Shown: one piece after another, positions 28,762-38,192 of the stretch | Numbering within the stretch: position 1 is the first letter of the stretch | Layout of the letters: each line of letters opens with the position of its first letter | Assembly (NCBI RefSeq): GCF_030165005.1 | Contig: NZ_JASNNW010000006.1 | Location: forward strand, 238,007-302,006 | Direction: 5' to 3' | Length of the DNA stretch: 64,000 bases | Source of the DNA: Blastococcus capsensis | GTDB lineage: Bacteria > Actinomycetota > Actinomycetes > Mycobacteriales > Geodermatophilaceae | Translations under genes and position numbers: made by a program | The notes under the pieces: generated by a model | Databases searched by the model: none | Told to the model about the DNA's origin: nothing | Seen by the model: the letters and a program-made list of their open reading frames with translations, nothing else

Positions 28762-29576
28762 CACTGCCCCTTCGGTGGCACGAGCTGGAAGTAGATCGCC
28801 GTGATCACGAAGTTCACCGCGAAGAGGAGCAGGAACGTGATGACGACGGCCTGGTTCACCGCGTCGCCCACGCCCTTGGGCCCCCCTCCGGCGCGCAGGC
28901 CCTTGTACGAGGCAACGACGGCGGCGATCAACCCGAAGATCAGTGCCTTGATCTCGCCGGACCAGAAGTCCGCGACCTGGGCGAGTGCGCTGAACGACGC
29001 CAGATAGGCCCCGGGCGTGCCGCCCTGGAGGATGACGTTGAAGAAATAGCCGCCGGCGACGCCGACCACGCTGACCAGGCCGTTGAGCAGCACGGCCACG
29101 AGCATCGAGGCGAGCACCCGCGGGACGACCAGCCGCTGGATCGGGCTGATGCCGAGGACCTCCATCGCGTCGATCTCGTCGCGGATCTTGCGCGCGCCCA
29201 GGTCGGCGCAGATGGCCGATCCCCCGGCCCCGGCGATCAGCAGCGCGGTCACGATCGGGCTCGCCTCGCGGAGGACCGCGAGGACGGAGGCGGAACCGGT
29301 GAAGGACTGGGCACCGAGCTGCCGGGTCAGGGAGCCGAGCTGGAGGGCGATGACCGCGCCGAAGGGGATCGCGACCAGCGCCGTCGGCAGGATGGTGACA
29401 CTGGCGACGAACCAGGTCTGCTGGATGAACTCCCGGATCTGGAAGGGCCGCCTGGGCAGCGCCCTGAGCACGTCGAGCGCGAAGGCGAACAGGTTGCCGC
29501 TGGCCGCCAGCGGGCGGGTGGGCGAGAACTTCCCGTCGAGCAGGCCGGGGGCCTTCGGCCTCTCGGTGGCGGTCAC
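28761..29576 (-). CDS. YrbE/MlaE-type permease, subunit A
   Basis: 271 residues. It has MlaE-family membrane segments and the conserved ADLGARKIRDEIDAMEVLGI motif near residue 125-145, which contacts the ATPase. The GTG start at 29576 overlaps the ATPase stop by 4 bases. It works with subunit B, the ATPase and MceA-F to move lipids inward. Confidence 0.9.
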   Translation of the reverse strand: MTATERPKAPGLLDGKFSPTRPLAASGNLFAFALDVLRALPRRPFQIREFIQQTWFVASVTILPTALVAIPFGAVIALQLGSLTRQLGAQSFTGSASVLAVLREASPIVTALLIAGAGGSAICADLGARKIRDEIDAMEVLGISPIQRLVVPRVLASMLVAVLLNGLVSVVGVAGGYFFNVILQGGTPGAYLASFSALAQVADFWSGEIKALIFGLIAAVVASYKGLRAGGGPKGVGDAVNQAVVITFLLLFAVNFVITAIYFQLVPPKGQ

Positions 29577-30709
29577 ACCTCACCCCCGGACCGGGGCAGG
29601 ACGGCCGTGGCGGTCGAGCCGGCCGGCATCGCGTCGAGCTCGGGGGCCCAGTGCCGCCCGCCGGAGCCCCGCGTGGGCGTGTAGGCGCCGGCGTCCACCT
29701 GCGCCAGCAGGTCCTCGGGCAGCGAGGCGCGGATCGCCTCGGCGGTCTGCGGGTCGAACTCGTGCAGCATGCGCGCCACCCGCTCCTGCCGCCGGCGGGC
29801 TGCCTTGCGCTCTGGCAGGCCCGGCGTGGGCTCGAGCTGCGGCGGTACGGCGTCGCCCCCGGAGGCGCCCTTCGGCCCCACGCCGTTGTGCCGGTCGCCG
29901 CCGCGGGCCTCGAGTGCGGCCATCTCGGCCTCCACCTGGGCGACGTCCTTCTCCTCGCTCATCCCGATGGGGCCCTCGCGACGGCCGTTGAGGAACTGCC
30001 GGACGACGGGCTCCTGCGAGGTGAGCAGCTGCTCGCGCGGGCCGAACATGACCAGGTTGCGGCGGAAGAGCAGGCCCAGGTTGTCGGGCACGGTGCGGGC
30101 GGTGCCGATGTCGTGGGTGACGATGAGGAAGGTGGCGTCGATCTGGGCGTTGAGGTCGACGATCAGCTGGTTGAGGTAGGCCACGCGGACCGGGTCCAGG
30201 CCGGAGTCGGGCTCGTCGAACAGGATGATCTCCGGGTCGAGCACCAGGGCGCGGGCCAGGCCGGCGCGCTTGCGCATACCGCCGGAGATCTCCCCCGGGA
30301 GCTTTCCCTCGGCCCCCTGCAGACCCACCATGTCCATCTTCTCGAGGACGATGCTGCGGATCTCCGACTCGCTCTTCCTGGTGTGCTCGCGCAGCGGGAA
30401 GGCGATGTTGTCGAACAGGTTCATCGAGCCGAACAGGGCGCCGTCCTGGAACAGCACGCCGAAGAGCTTCCGTACCTCGTAGAGCCTGTGCTCGCTGGTG
30501 CGGACGATGTCGGTGTCGTTGATGACGATGGAGCCGCGCTCGGGCTTGAGCAGCCCGACGAGCGACTTGAGGAACACCGACTTGCCGGTGCCGGAGGGGC
30601 CGAGCAGGACGGAGATCTCCCCCGGCGGCAGGGTGAGCGTGACGTCGCTCCAGATGTTCTGGCTGCCGAACGACTTGGTCAGCCCCGAGACCTCGACTGC
30701 GACGCCCAC
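29573..30709 (-). CDS. Mce-system ABC transporter ATPase (Mkl/MceG/MlaF type)
   Basis: 378 residues from the GTG at 30709, which has AGGA 5 bases upstream. Walker A is GPSGTGKSV (about residue 38), the ABC signature is ISGGMRKRAGLARAL (near 145), Walker B is EIILFDEPDSGLDP, and the switch His is in IVTHD. Residues after about 260 form a C-terminal extension of some 115 residues with a helical RRRQERVARMLHEFD segment, as in mycobacterial MceG. It is the first gene of the operon and powers YrbEAB-MceA-F. Confidence 0.9.
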   Translation of the reverse strand: MGVAVEVSGLTKSFGSQNIWSDVTLTLPPGEISVLLGPSGTGKSVFLKSLVGLLKPERGSIVINDTDIVRTSEHRLYEVRKLFGVLFQDGALFGSMNLFDNIAFPLREHTRKSESEIRSIVLEKMDMVGLQGAEGKLPGEISGGMRKRAGLARALVLDPEIILFDEPDSGLDPVRVAYLNQLIVDLNAQIDATFLIVTHDIGTARTVPDNLGLLFRRNLVMFGPREQLLTSQEPVVRQFLNGRREGPIGMSEEKDVAQVEAEMAALEARGGDRHNGVGPKGASGGDAVPPQLEPTPGLPERKAARRRQERVARMLHEFDPQTAEAIRASLPEDLLAQVDAGAYTPTRGSGGRHWAPELDAMPAGSTATAVLPRSGGEV

Positions 30710-30868
30710 GAGTGTCCTGCCTCCCCGTTCCGATCTCACGTCCGGTCGGTCCCGCCGCCGTGGCGAGCCCCGGAAGTGTGCGGGACCACGATCAACTTCG
30801 TAGCCGGAGCGCGGCGACCCCGCTCTCCTACCGGCCAGTAACGAATGGCGGGACAGGAGGTTACGTGT

Positions 30869-30887
30869 GTCACGTGGTTTCCGTGAC
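30869..30887. promoter_or_regulatory. Operator-like palindrome upstream of the mce operon
   Basis: GTCACG at 30869-30874 and its complement CGTGAC at 30882-30887, separated by 7 bases, about 160 bases upstream of the ATPase gene. The size suits a TetR-type dimer, but no regulator gene is adjacent. Confidence 0.35.
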
Positions 30888-30928
30888 CCCGGTCTCGCAC
30901 CTTTCGGCCGAAACCACCCGGACATGCG

Positions 30929-30964
30929 ACAGGGGCCGCCCTCCTGGATGAGGGCGGCCCCTGT
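30929..30964 (-). terminator. Terminator after rplL
   Basis: A perfect 14-bp stem (30929-30942 with 30951-30964) and 8-base loop, 40 bases beyond the rplL stop. It separates rplJL from the mce operon. Confidence 0.8.
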
Positions 30965-31003
30965 GCGGGGTGGTGCGTTCCCCGGCTCAGGCCGGGGAGG
31001 GTG

Positions 31004-31396
31004 TCACTTGACGGTGACGGTGGCGCCGGCGCCCTCGAGAGCGGCCTTGGCCTTCTCGGCGGCGTCCTTGGCGACCTTCTCCAGGACCGGCTTGGGCGCG
31101 TTGTCGACCAGGTCCTTGGCCTCCTTGAGGCCGAGCGAGGTCAGGCCGCGCACCTCCTTGATGACCTGGATCTTCTTGTCGCCGGCAGCCTCGAGGATGA
31201 CATCGAACTCGTCCTGCTCCTCGGCGGCGGCGGCGTCGCCGCCACCTCCACCGGCGGCCGGGGCCGCCGCGACGGCGACCGGCGCAGCAGCGGTGACGTC
31301 GAAGGTCTCCTCGAACTGCTTCACGAAGTCGGACAGCTCGAGGAGGGTCATCTCCTTGAACGCGTCGAGCAGCTCGGCGCTGGAAAGCTTGGCCAT
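31004..31396 (-). CDS. rplL: 50S ribosomal protein L7/L12
   Basis: Stalk protein that recruits translation GTPases, 130 residues. It has an N-terminal dimerisation helix ([16 protein letters not shown]), an Ala/Gly-rich hinge near 45-60, and a C-terminal domain with [20 protein letters not shown] and [11 protein letters not shown]. It lies 17 bases after rplJ. Confidence 0.97.
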   Translation of the reverse strand: MAKLSSAELLDAFKEMTLLELSDFVKQFEETFDVTAAAPVAVAAAPAAGGGGGDAAAAEEQDEFDVILEAAGDKKIQVIKEVRGLTSLGLKEAKDLVDNAPKPVLEKVAKDAAEKAKAALEGAGATVTVK

Positions 31397-31413
31397 GGTG
31401 TCTCCTTCTGGGA

Positions 31414-32043
31414 TCAGTCGTCGCTGGCCGCGTCGGCGGCCGGCGAATCGGTGGCCTGGGCGGCCGTGTCGGGGGTGGTGTCAGCAGCAGCGGTGTCGGC
31501 GGCAGCGGGAGCCTCGGCAGCCGGTGCGTCGGCGGCCTTCTTCTCCTGCAGCGCGGCGGCCAGGCGGGCGACCTGCGACAGCGGGGCCTGGAACAGCCCG
31601 GCGGCCTTGGTCAGGTTGCCCTTCATCGCGCCGGCCAGCTTGGCCAGGAGTACCTCACGGCTCTCGACGTCGGCGAGGCGGGTGACCTCGGCGGCGTCGA
31701 CCGTGCGGCCCTCAACCACGCCGCCCTTGACGACGAGCAGCGGGTTGGCGCGCGCGAAGTCACGGATGGCCTTGGCGGCGTTCACCGGGTCGCCCTCGAT
31801 GAAGGCGATCGCGGTGGGGCCGGTGAGCAGCGGGCCGAGGTCGGAGAAGCCGACCGAGTCCGCCGCACGCTTCGTCAGGGTGTTCTTGACGACGGCGTAG
31901 CTGCTGCCCTCACCGAGGGAACGGCGCAGCTGGGTCAGCTGCGCCACGGTCAGCCCGCGGTACTCGGTGAGCACCGCTGCACTCGAGTTCTGGAACCGCT
32001 CGGTGATCTCGTCGATCACCGCGGCCTTCGCCTGCGTGGGCAT
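31414..32043 (-). CDS. rplJ: 50S ribosomal protein L10
   Basis: Stalk base protein that binds 23S rRNA and the L7/L12 dimers. 209 residues from the ATG at 32043 ([17 protein letters not shown]); the longer frame to 32292 is not conserved. The core includes [18 protein letters not shown] and NTLTKRA. The last 45 residues are an acidic Ala/Asp/Thr tail longer than in E. coli. Confidence 0.95.
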   Translation of the reverse strand: MPTQAKAAVIDEITERFQNSSAAVLTEYRGLTVAQLTQLRRSLGEGSSYAVVKNTLTKRAADSVGFSDLGPLLTGPTAIAFIEGDPVNAAKAIRDFARANPLLVVKGGVVEGRTVDAAEVTRLADVESREVLLAKLAGAMKGNLTKAAGLFQAPLSQVARLAAALQEKKAADAPAAEAPAAADTAAADTTPDTAAQATDSPAADAASDD

Positions 32044-32348
32044 GGGCCTCCTCTCGTCTGTCGGGCGACCACCGGCCGTTGCGCGACTGCGGGCGATCAA
32101 CGACCCCCGGAGACGAGGAACGCCCCGGCGCAGGGCGCACGGGGCGAGGGACGGGGCCCGGTGTGGTGCTACCGACGCCCGTCGATCGAACCGTCCTCCT
32201 GCGCGGGTCGCCCGGAACTCCGGGACCTTCGATCGCACGCGGACGTGCGACGACCAACGGTCTTGGGGGGAACGGTGACGAGCGTACGCCATACGACGAC
32301 GGCCCCGCCGCGCGGGTGCGCAGCGAGGCCGTCCTGGCTCACCTGGCG
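32044..32348. other. rplJ leader region; no gene seen
   Basis: About 300 bases between the rplA terminator and rplJ. It must hold the rplJL promoter and leader, where L10-L12 autoregulation acts in other bacteria. I could not place a convincing promoter or a leader fold by eye. Confidence 0.5.
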
Positions 32349-32384
32349 GGGTCCTGGCTCACTGTCGACGGTGAGCCAGGACCC
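32349..32384 (-). terminator. Terminator after rplA
   Basis: A perfect 14-bp stem (32349-32362 with 32371-32384) and 8-base loop, 24 bases past the rplA stop. Twelve bases of its left arm (32351-32362) are repeated directly at 32331-32342, so a second pairing is possible. Confidence 0.75.
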
Positions 32385-32407
32385 GGAACGACCAGGTCAC
32401 CTGATCA

Positions 32408-33127
32408 TCAGCTGCTTGGCTCGTCCACCGTCAGGTTCCGGGTGCGGTTCGGGTCGACCGGGATGCCGGGGCCCATGGTGGTGGAGATGGTGACCTTCTT
32501 GAGGTACCGACCCTTGGCCGAGGACGGCTTGGCGCGGAGGACCTCGTCGAGGGCAGCGGCGTAGTTCTCGACCAGTCTGGCCTCGTCGAACGACGCCTTG
32601 CCGATGACCAGGTGCAGGTTCGCCTGCTTGTCGACGCGGAAGTTGATCTTCCCGCCCTTGATGTCGTTGACGGCCTTGGTGACGTCGGGGGTCACGGTGC
32701 CGGTCTTCGGGTTCGGCATCAGGCCACGGGGGCCGAGGATGCGCGCGATCCGGCCGACCTTGGCCATCTGGTCGGGCGTGGCGATCGCCGCATCGAAGTC
32801 CAGGAAGCCGCCCTGTATCCGCTCGATCAGGTCGTCGGAGCCGACGACGTCGGCGCCGGCGGCCTCGGCCTCGGCGGCCTTGTCACCGGTCGCGAAGACG
32901 ATGACGCGGGCGGTCTTGCCGGTGCCGTGCGGCAGGTTGACCGTGCCACGGACCATCTGGTCGGCCTTGCGCGGGTCGACGCCCAGGCGCATGGCGACCT
33001 CGACGGTGGCGTCGTAGGCGGTCGTCGACGTCTCCTTGGCCAGCGAGGCCGCCTGGAGCGGGCTGTACAGGTTGTCGCGGTCGACCTTCCCGGCCGCGGC
33101 GCGGAACTTCTTGCCGTGCTTCGCCAT
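32408..33127 (-). CDS. rplA: 50S ribosomal protein L1
   Basis: L1 stalk protein, which in E. coli represses its own operon. 239 residues from the ATG at 33127 ([14 protein letters not shown]). Signatures are [21 protein letters not shown] and [20 protein letters not shown] [20 protein letters not shown]. It lies 140 bases after rplK, with a hairpin repeat in between. Confidence 0.96.
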   Translation of the reverse strand: MAKHGKKFRAAAGKVDRDNLYSPLQAASLAKETSTTAYDATVEVAMRLGVDPRKADQMVRGTVNLPHGTGKTARVIVFATGDKAAEAEAAGADVVGSDDLIERIQGGFLDFDAAIATPDQMAKVGRIARILGPRGLMPNPKTGTVTPDVTKAVNDIKGGKINFRVDKQANLHLVIGKASFDEARLVENYAAALDEVLRAKPSSAKGRYLKKVTISTTMGPGIPVDPNRTRNLTVDEPSS

Positions 33128-33200
33128 GATGCTTCCTCTCCGGAGGCGTGTGCCCCGGTTGCGTGGTGCCCGGGCCGGCGACGGCCCTCCCACTGGTGAC

Positions 33201-33265
33201 GTGCTGGAACGGCCCCTTCGCAGGGCCCCGCCGTGAGCGTGCGGACGGTGGGGGCGAAGGGGTCC
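33201..33265. repeat. Dispersed hairpin repeat, copy 2 (rplK-rplA spacer)
   Basis: Same family as copy 1. The arms 33213-33221 and 33254-33262 pair perfectly over 9 bp, but with a different stem sequence (CCCCTTCGC). It ends 2 bases before the rplK stop codon. It shares the 19-base end that reads GACGTGCTGGAACGGCCCC with the copies at 39201. Confidence 0.8.
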
Positions 33266-33267
33266 CC

Positions 33268-33696
33268 TTACTGGACGGTGATCCCCATCGACCGGGCGGT
33301 GCCGGCGATGATCTTCTCGGCCTGCTCGAGGTCGTTGGCGTTGAGATCGACCATCTTCGTCTGGGCGATCTCGCGGACCTGGTCACGGGTGACCGTGGCG
33401 ACCTTGGTCTTGTGCGGCTCGCCCGAGCCCTTCTCGACACCGGCGGCCTTGAGCAGCATGCGCGCAGCCGGCGGGGTCTTGGTGACGAACGTGAACGACC
33501 GGTCCTCGAAGACCGAGATCTCGACCGGCACGACGTCGCCGCGCTGCGACTCGGTCGCCGCGTTGTAGGCCTTGCAGAACTCCATGATGTTGACGCCGTG
33601 CTGGCCGAGCGCCGGACCCACGGGCGGCGCGGGGGTGGCCGCACCGGCCTTGATCTGGAGCTTGATGACCGCGGTCAACCGCTTCCTGGGGGGCAT
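33268..33696 (-). CDS. rplK: 50S ribosomal protein L11
   Basis: GTPase-centre protein, target of thiopeptides. 142 residues from the ATG at 33696. Signatures are [34 protein letters not shown] and [16 protein letters not shown]. The long frame to 34152 is spurious. It is 101 bases after nusG. Confidence 0.97.
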   Translation of the reverse strand: MPPRKRLTAVIKLQIKAGAATPAPPVGPALGQHGVNIMEFCKAYNAATESQRGDVVPVEISVFEDRSFTFVTKTPPAARMLLKAAGVEKGSGEPHKTKVATVTRDQVREIAQTKMVDLNANDLEQAEKIIAGTARSMGITVQ

Positions 33697-33734
33697 GACT
33701 TTCCTTCTGTGTCGTGACGTATGGCTGTGGTCTT

Positions 33735-33798
33735 GGCTGGAAGGCCCCCTCGCAGGGGCCCGCGCCGAGCGGGCGAGGCGTGGGGGGCGAGGGGGTCC
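33735..33798. repeat. Dispersed hairpin repeat, copy 3 (nusG-rplK spacer)
   Basis: Arms 33745-33753 and 33787-33795 pair perfectly over 9 bp, with yet another stem sequence (CCCCCTCGC). The shared GGGGGTCC end runs into the nusG stop codon at 33798. Confidence 0.8.
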
Positions 33799-34706
33799 TA
33801 GATCTTGCTGACCTGGTTGAACGACAGCTCGACGGGTGTCTCGCGGCCGAAGATGGAGACCAGCACCTGCAGCTTCTGCTGCTCGGCGTTGATCTCGTTG
33901 ATGGTGGCGGGCAACGTGGCGAACGGCCCGTCCATGACGGTGACCGACTCGCCGACCTCGAAGTCGACGACGGGGGCGGGCGTGGCCACCGCACCGCCAC
34001 CCGTCGCGGCAGCGGCCTCGGTGGTCCGGGGGGCCTGCGGCGTGGTCGCCGGCACGAGGATCTTGACGACCTCGTCGAGGGTCAGCGGCGAGGGCCGGGA
34101 GGTGGCGCCCACGAACCCGGTGACGCCGGGGGTGTTGCGGACCGCACCCCACGACTCGTCGTTGAGCTCCATGCGCACCAGCAGGTAGCCCGGCAGGACC
34201 TTGCGGTTGACCTGCGACCGCTTGCCGTTCTTGATCTCGGTGACCTCCTCGGTGGGCACCTCGATCTGGTAGATGTACTCCTCGACGTCCAGGGACTGGA
34301 TGCGCGCCTCGAGGTTGGTCTTCACCTTGTTCTCGTAGCCGGCGTACGAGTGGACGACGTACCAGTCGCCCGGGGCGATCCGCAGGGCCTTCTTCATCGC
34401 CTCTGCGGGGTCCTCGTCCTCCTCCTCCACCGTCAGGTCGGAGTCGGGGGCCGGAGCCGCCAGCGGGTCGGTCACGAGGGTGTCGGGGTTCCCGCTCTCG
34501 ATCTCCGGAGCGACGTCGGCGGCCTCCCCGTCCTCGACCAGGGCGCCGGCGGCGAGGTCGGCGGTGTCGCTGGACCCCTCGGCGGCGCCGGTCTCACCGG
34601 CACCGGTCTCGACGTCGGCGGTGCCGCGCGCTTCGAAGCGGGCGTCGTCCAGATCGATGCCTTCGACCGCACTGTCGGTCTCGAAGGGCTCGCGGGGGTC
34701 GGTCAC
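33798..34706 (-). CDS. nusG: Transcription termination/antitermination protein NusG
   Basis: 302 residues. An acidic, low-complexity N-terminus (about 1-108) precedes the NGN domain ([21 protein letters not shown] to [12 protein letters not shown]). An Ala/Thr linker comes next, then the KOW domain ([19 protein letters not shown]). The N-terminal extension is typical of actinobacteria. It links RNA polymerase to Rho or to ribosomal S10. It lies 47 bases after secE. Confidence 0.95.
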   Translation of the reverse strand: MTDPREPFETDSAVEGIDLDDARFEARGTADVETGAGETGAAEGSSDTADLAAGALVEDGEAADVAPEIESGNPDTLVTDPLAAPAPDSDLTVEEEDEDPAEAMKKALRIAPGDWYVVHSYAGYENKVKTNLEARIQSLDVEEYIYQIEVPTEEVTEIKNGKRSQVNRKVLPGYLLVRMELNDESWGAVRNTPGVTGFVGATSRPSPLTLDEVVKILVPATTPQAPRTTEAAAATGGGAVATPAPVVDFEVGESVTVMDGPFATLPATINEINAEQQKLQVLVSIFGRETPVELSFNQVSKI

Positions 34707-34753
34707 AGAGGGGTCTCTTCCTAGTCAGGGGGCGTTCAGGCGCGACGAGCGGG

Positions 34754-35293
34754 TCAGCCGAAGACGGCGATCACGCCTCGTGCGAAGATCAGGTCCAGGC
34801 CGGCCACGAGCGCGACGATGAACGCCACGAACACGATGACCACGGTGGTGTAGGTGATCAGCTCGCGGCGACCCGGCCAGATCACCTTGCGGAGTTCGGC
34901 GACGACCTCGCGCAGGAACCGCATGAGCGACCGTCGCGGCCGCATCTCCTCGGCCCGCGCCCGCTGCGCCGCGGTCCGCGACCGCGTCCCTCCGCCGTCA
35001 CGGACGGGGCCGGCCACCTGGCGTGCGGCGCGGCGAGTGCCGGCCACCGGCTCGTCGTCCTCGTCGTCGGCGCCGGCGGTGATCCGCCCCCGGCGGCGGC
35101 CGTGCTGGTCACCCGTACGGCCCGCGACGACCTTGTCCTCGTCGGACTCGGCCTCGCCGGCCACGTCGTCCTCGGCGGCCTCGAGCGCGGCGGCGTCGTC
35201 GACACCCGGCGCCTCAGCGTCGAGCTGCTCGTCGGTGAGGTCGGCGTCGGAGGCGCGGACGTCGTCCTCGCGGTCCGGCTTCTCGTCGCTCAC
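34754..35293 (-). CDS. secE: Preprotein translocase subunit SecE
   Basis: Essential small subunit of the SecYEG channel. The 179-residue product has a long, very acidic N-terminus (about 1-110) and then the SecE core: RFLREVVAELRKVIWPGRREL followed by the membrane segment YTTVVIVFVAFIVALVAGLDL. E. coli SecE is about 127 residues with three membrane segments; this form has one, like most bacteria. GTG start at 35293. Confidence 0.93.
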   Translation of the reverse strand: MSDEKPDREDDVRASDADLTDEQLDAEAPGVDDAAALEAAEDDVAGEAESDEDKVVAGRTGDQHGRRRGRITAGADDEDDEPVAGTRRAARQVAGPVRDGGGTRSRTAAQRARAEEMRPRRSLMRFLREVVAELRKVIWPGRRELITYTTVVIVFVAFIVALVAGLDLIFARGVIAVFG

Positions 35294-35362
35294 TGGGCCT
35301 CGCTCGCCTCGTCGTGGTGGCCTCTCCCGCGAGGGCCGTCGGTCGGTGGTGCCGTGTCCTGC

Positions 35363-35438
<76 letters not shown>

Positions 35439-35505
35439 TGAAGGACCCCTTCCTCCCCACCCTTCGCAAGCTCAGGGCGGGACCCGGGACGGGGCCGTCC
35501 GGGGC
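35439..35505. repeat. Dispersed hairpin repeat, copy 4 (degraded)
   Basis: Begins AAGGACCCC and ends near GGGGCCG, with CGCAAGCTC in the middle, so it matches the family in the opposite orientation to copies 1-3. The outer arms are no longer fully complementary, so it is probably a decaying copy. The stretch up to aspC at 35702 holds nothing else I recognise. Confidence 0.55.
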
Positions 35506-35701
35506 GGCCGGTCCGCCACGGGCGCGCAGGATTCCTCGAGCAGGATCCGGGGCACGCCGGTGGCGGGGTCAGCTGCCCCGGTGCCGCCAGTGTACGGGAC
35601 CGGCGAGGCGGGCAGCCAACGTCCCGCCGACCGGCTACCTCCACGGTGGCCGAGCAGCGGGCAGACCCCCGCCGGCGCGGGGTCTTTGACACGATGCCCT
35701 C

Positions 35702-36973
35702 ATGCCCACCCACCCCATGACCGCCGCCTCCAGCCCGGAGTCCGCCGCCCACCCGACCGAGTCGTCAGTCACCGAGCGGCGGATCTCCCGCCGCGTCGGC
35801 GCCATCGCCGAGTCCGCGACGCTCGCGGTGGATGCGAAGGCGAAGGCGCTCAAGGCGGCCGGCAAGCCGGTGATCGGGTTCGGCGCCGGGGAACCGGACT
35901 TCCCCACGCCCGACTACATCGTGGAGGCGGCGATCGCCGCCGCCCGTACTCCGGCGATGCACCGGTACACCCCCGCGGGCGGTCTGCCGGCGCTCAAGGA
36001 GGCCATCGTCGCCAAGACGGCGCGGGACTCCGGCCTGCAGGTGACGGCCGGGCAGGTCCTGGTGACCAACGGCGGCAAGCAGGCCGTCTACGAGGCACTG
36101 GCCACCATGCTCGACCCGGGTGACGAGGTGCTCCTGCCGGCGCCCTACTGGACGACCTACCCCGAGGCGATCCGGCTGGCCGGCGGTGTGCCCGTCCCTG
36201 TCGTGGCGGACGAGCAGAGCGGCTACCTGGTCTCGGCGGCCCAGCTCGAGGCGGCACGCACGCCGCGCACCAAGGTGCTGCTCTTCTGCTCGCCGTCGAA
36301 CCCGACGGGGGCGGTGTACCCCGCCGAGCAGGTCGAGGAGATCGGCCGCTGGGCCGTGGAGCACGGGCTGTGGGTGCTCACCGACGAGATCTACGAGCAC
36401 CTCACCTACGGCGGGGCCACCGCCCCGTCGATGCCGGTGCTGGTGCCCGAACTGGCCGGTCGGTGCGTGGTGGTGAACGGGGTCGCGAAGACGTACGCGA
36501 TGACCGGCTGGCGGGTCGGCTGGCTCATCGGCCCGGCCGACGTGGTGAAGGCCGCGACCAACCTCCAGTCACACGCGACGTCGAACGTCGCGAACGTCTC
36601 GCAGGCCGCCGCGGTGGCCGCGCTGACCGGTGACCTCGCGGCTGCGGCCACCATGCGCGACGCCTTCGACCGGCGCCGGCAGACCATCGTCTCGATGCTG
36701 CGGGAGATCCCCGGGGTGGCGTGCCCCGAGCCGCAGGGGGCGTTCTACGTCTACCCGTCGGTGAAGGGACTGCTCGGCCGCCCCATCGCCGGCCGGACCG
36801 CCGGGACCAGCGCCGAGCTGGCCGAGCTGATCCTCGAGGAGGCCGAGGTCGCCGTCGTGCCCGGGGAGGCGTTCGGCACGCCCGGGTACGTGCGGATGTC
36901 CTACGCGCTGGGCGACGACGACCTCGTCGAGGGCGTCAGCCGGATGCAGCGACTGCTGGGCCAGGCGGGCTGA
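35702..36973 (+). CDS. Pyridoxal-phosphate-dependent aminotransferase (aspartate aminotransferase family)
   Basis: 423-residue class I aminotransferase. Motifs are [27 protein letters not shown] (about residue 200), the Asp of [12 protein letters not shown], the PLP lysine in [16 protein letters not shown] (near 262), and [14 protein letters not shown] at the end. It probably makes aspartate from oxaloacetate and glutamate. The first 25 residues look like an unconserved extension, and the ATG at 35717 is an alternative. No clear ribosome-binding site is seen. Streptomycetes also have aspC beside secE. Confidence 0.85.
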   Translation: MPTHPMTAASSPESAAHPTESSVTERRISRRVGAIAESATLAVDAKAKALKAAGKPVIGFGAGEPDFPTPDYIVEAAIAAARTPAMHRYTPAGGLPALKEAIVAKTARDSGLQVTAGQVLVTNGGKQAVYEALATMLDPGDEVLLPAPYWTTYPEAIRLAGGVPVPVVADEQSGYLVSAAQLEAARTPRTKVLLFCSPSNPTGAVYPAEQVEEIGRWAVEHGLWVLTDEIYEHLTYGGATAPSMPVLVPELAGRCVVVNGVAKTYAMTGWRVGWLIGPADVVKAATNLQSHATSNVANVSQAAAVAALTGDLAAAATMRDAFDRRRQTIVSMLREIPGVACPEPQGAFYVYPSVKGLLGRPIAGRTAGTSAELAELILEEAEVAVVPGEAFGTPGYVRMSYALGDDDLVEGVSRMQRLLGQAG

Positions 36974-37773
36974 ACAAGGACCCCGTCCACCGCACGCCTC
37001 GCACGCTCGGGGCGAGCCTCGGGACGGGGCCGCGACCGGCTTCTGGACAGTCCGGGAGGTCGTGCTCGTCCAACGCTCCCGCCCGGACGAGCACGTCGGC
37101 CGCCGCGGGCAGGTCCGCCAGGGTCGCCCCCACGTCCTCCGGTGTCGCGATGCTCCACGCCGACGCGTCGACGTAGCAGCGCAGGGCCTCGTCGAAGGCG
37201 TCGGCGGCCTCCCGCGCGGCGAGCAGGGTGGCCCCGCCCCTGCCGTACACCCGGGCGGCGTGCTGCTGGGTGCGGAACTCGTCCATCGCCGCGCCGACGT
37301 CGCCGTGGATACCGCCGGCGAACTCCAGCCCTCGCGCGGACGACGGGTTCGCCACGGCCTCGGCGTAGGTGGCGAACGCCTCGTCCAGCCAGGGGTCACG
37401 GAACTGCGAGGTGCCGACCATCCCGTAGCACCACGTGCGCCACCTCGTGCACGAGGACCTCGCGCGAGGAACCGTGCTGGTTGGGCACCAGCCGGAACAC
37501 CAGCTCGTCGGTCGGGCGGTCCGGGGTGAAGGTGACCGCCTCGGTGCCGGTGACCGTGCGCCGGTCGTCATGGAGCCGCAGGTCCAGCGCGATGCGCGGC
37601 CGGTCCGGGTCGGGCTCGGCCCGCTCGTCCGGACACGCCTGCTCCGGGTCCGGCTGCCCGGCCGACGGGGCCGCCGCCCGATCGGCGGCGACGCCGTCGG
37701 CGAAGGAGGTGCACCCGGGGAGCAGCACCAGCAGGACGGCGGCCGCGGAGAGCCCGTGCGCCCGTGCGGTCAC
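36936..37773 (-). pseudogene. M1-type metallopeptidase lipoprotein, broken
   Basis: The reading frame from the GTG at 37773 encodes a signal peptide with a lipobox (LLVLLPGC). It goes on through TGTEAVTFTPDRPTDELVFRLVPNQ and then jumps straight to SREVLVHEVAHVV, the HEXXH zinc motif. Homologues have roughly 200 residues between these points. After the second His (about 37435) the frame is lost by a 2-base deletion. The next frame continues CYGMVGTSQFRDPWLDEAFATYAE, which is exactly what follows HEXXH in M1 peptidases. The rest runs through repeat copy 5 into antisense of the aminotransferase gene. It overlaps hadB by 4 bases (GTGA). Confidence 0.75.
36974..37036. repeat. Dispersed hairpin repeat, copy 5 (after the aminotransferase gene)
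   Basis: Begins right after the TGA of the aminotransferase gene with ACAAGGACCCC. The arms 36981-36988 and 37022-37029 (CCCCGTCC and its complement) pair perfectly over 8 bp, around an inner GCCTCGC/GCGAGCC pair. Its orientation relative to the upstream stop codon is the same as in copies 1-3. Confidence 0.78.
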
Positions 37774-38192
37774 CGCAGGCGGACGATCGCGCGCGCCAGG
37801 GAGAGCACCTTCTCCCCCTCGGTCGTGACGGTCAGGTCCACGCGGACCCGCCCGTCGTCGAGCAGTGCCCCGACCTTGCCGCGGATCGTCACCTCGGCGC
37901 CCTGGTCGTCGTCGGGGACGACGACCGGACGGCCGAACCGGACGTGGTACTCGAGCAGGGCTGTCGGGTCGCCGGTCCAGGTGGTGACCGCACGGGCGGC
38001 GACGCCCATGGTGAGCATGCCGTGGGCGATGACGCCCGGCAGGCCGACGGAGGCCGCCACCCGGTCGCTCCAGTGGATCGGGTTGAAGTCGCCGGACGCG
38101 CCCGCGTAGCGGACGAGGTCCGCGCGGGTGAGCCGGGCGACGAACTCGGGCAGCTCGGTTCCGACGGCGATGTCGGACGGACGCTCGCTCAC
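37770..38192 (-). CDS. MaoC-like dehydratase, HadB type
   Basis: 140-residue hot-dog protein. The hydratase 2 motif ASGDFNPIHWSDRVAASVGLPGVIAHGMLTMG (about 31-62) carries the catalytic Asp and His. HadB pairs with HadA as a (3R)-hydroxyacyl-ACP dehydratase. It overlaps hadA by 4 bases, and no HadC follows. In an organism without evident mycolic acids its substrate may be ordinary fatty acids. Confidence 0.85.
   Translation of the reverse strand: MSERPSDIAVGTELPEFVARLTRADLVRYAGASGDFNPIHWSDRVAASVGLPGVIAHGMLTMGVAARAVTTWTGDPTALLEYHVRFGRPVVVPDDDQGAEVTIRGKVGALLDDGRVRVDLTVTTEGEKVLSLARAIVRLR

Noticed and set aside
27892..29583. 563-residue YrbE fusion protein
   Set aside because: The upstream half is the yrbEA gene read in the wrong frame; the true start is at 28761.
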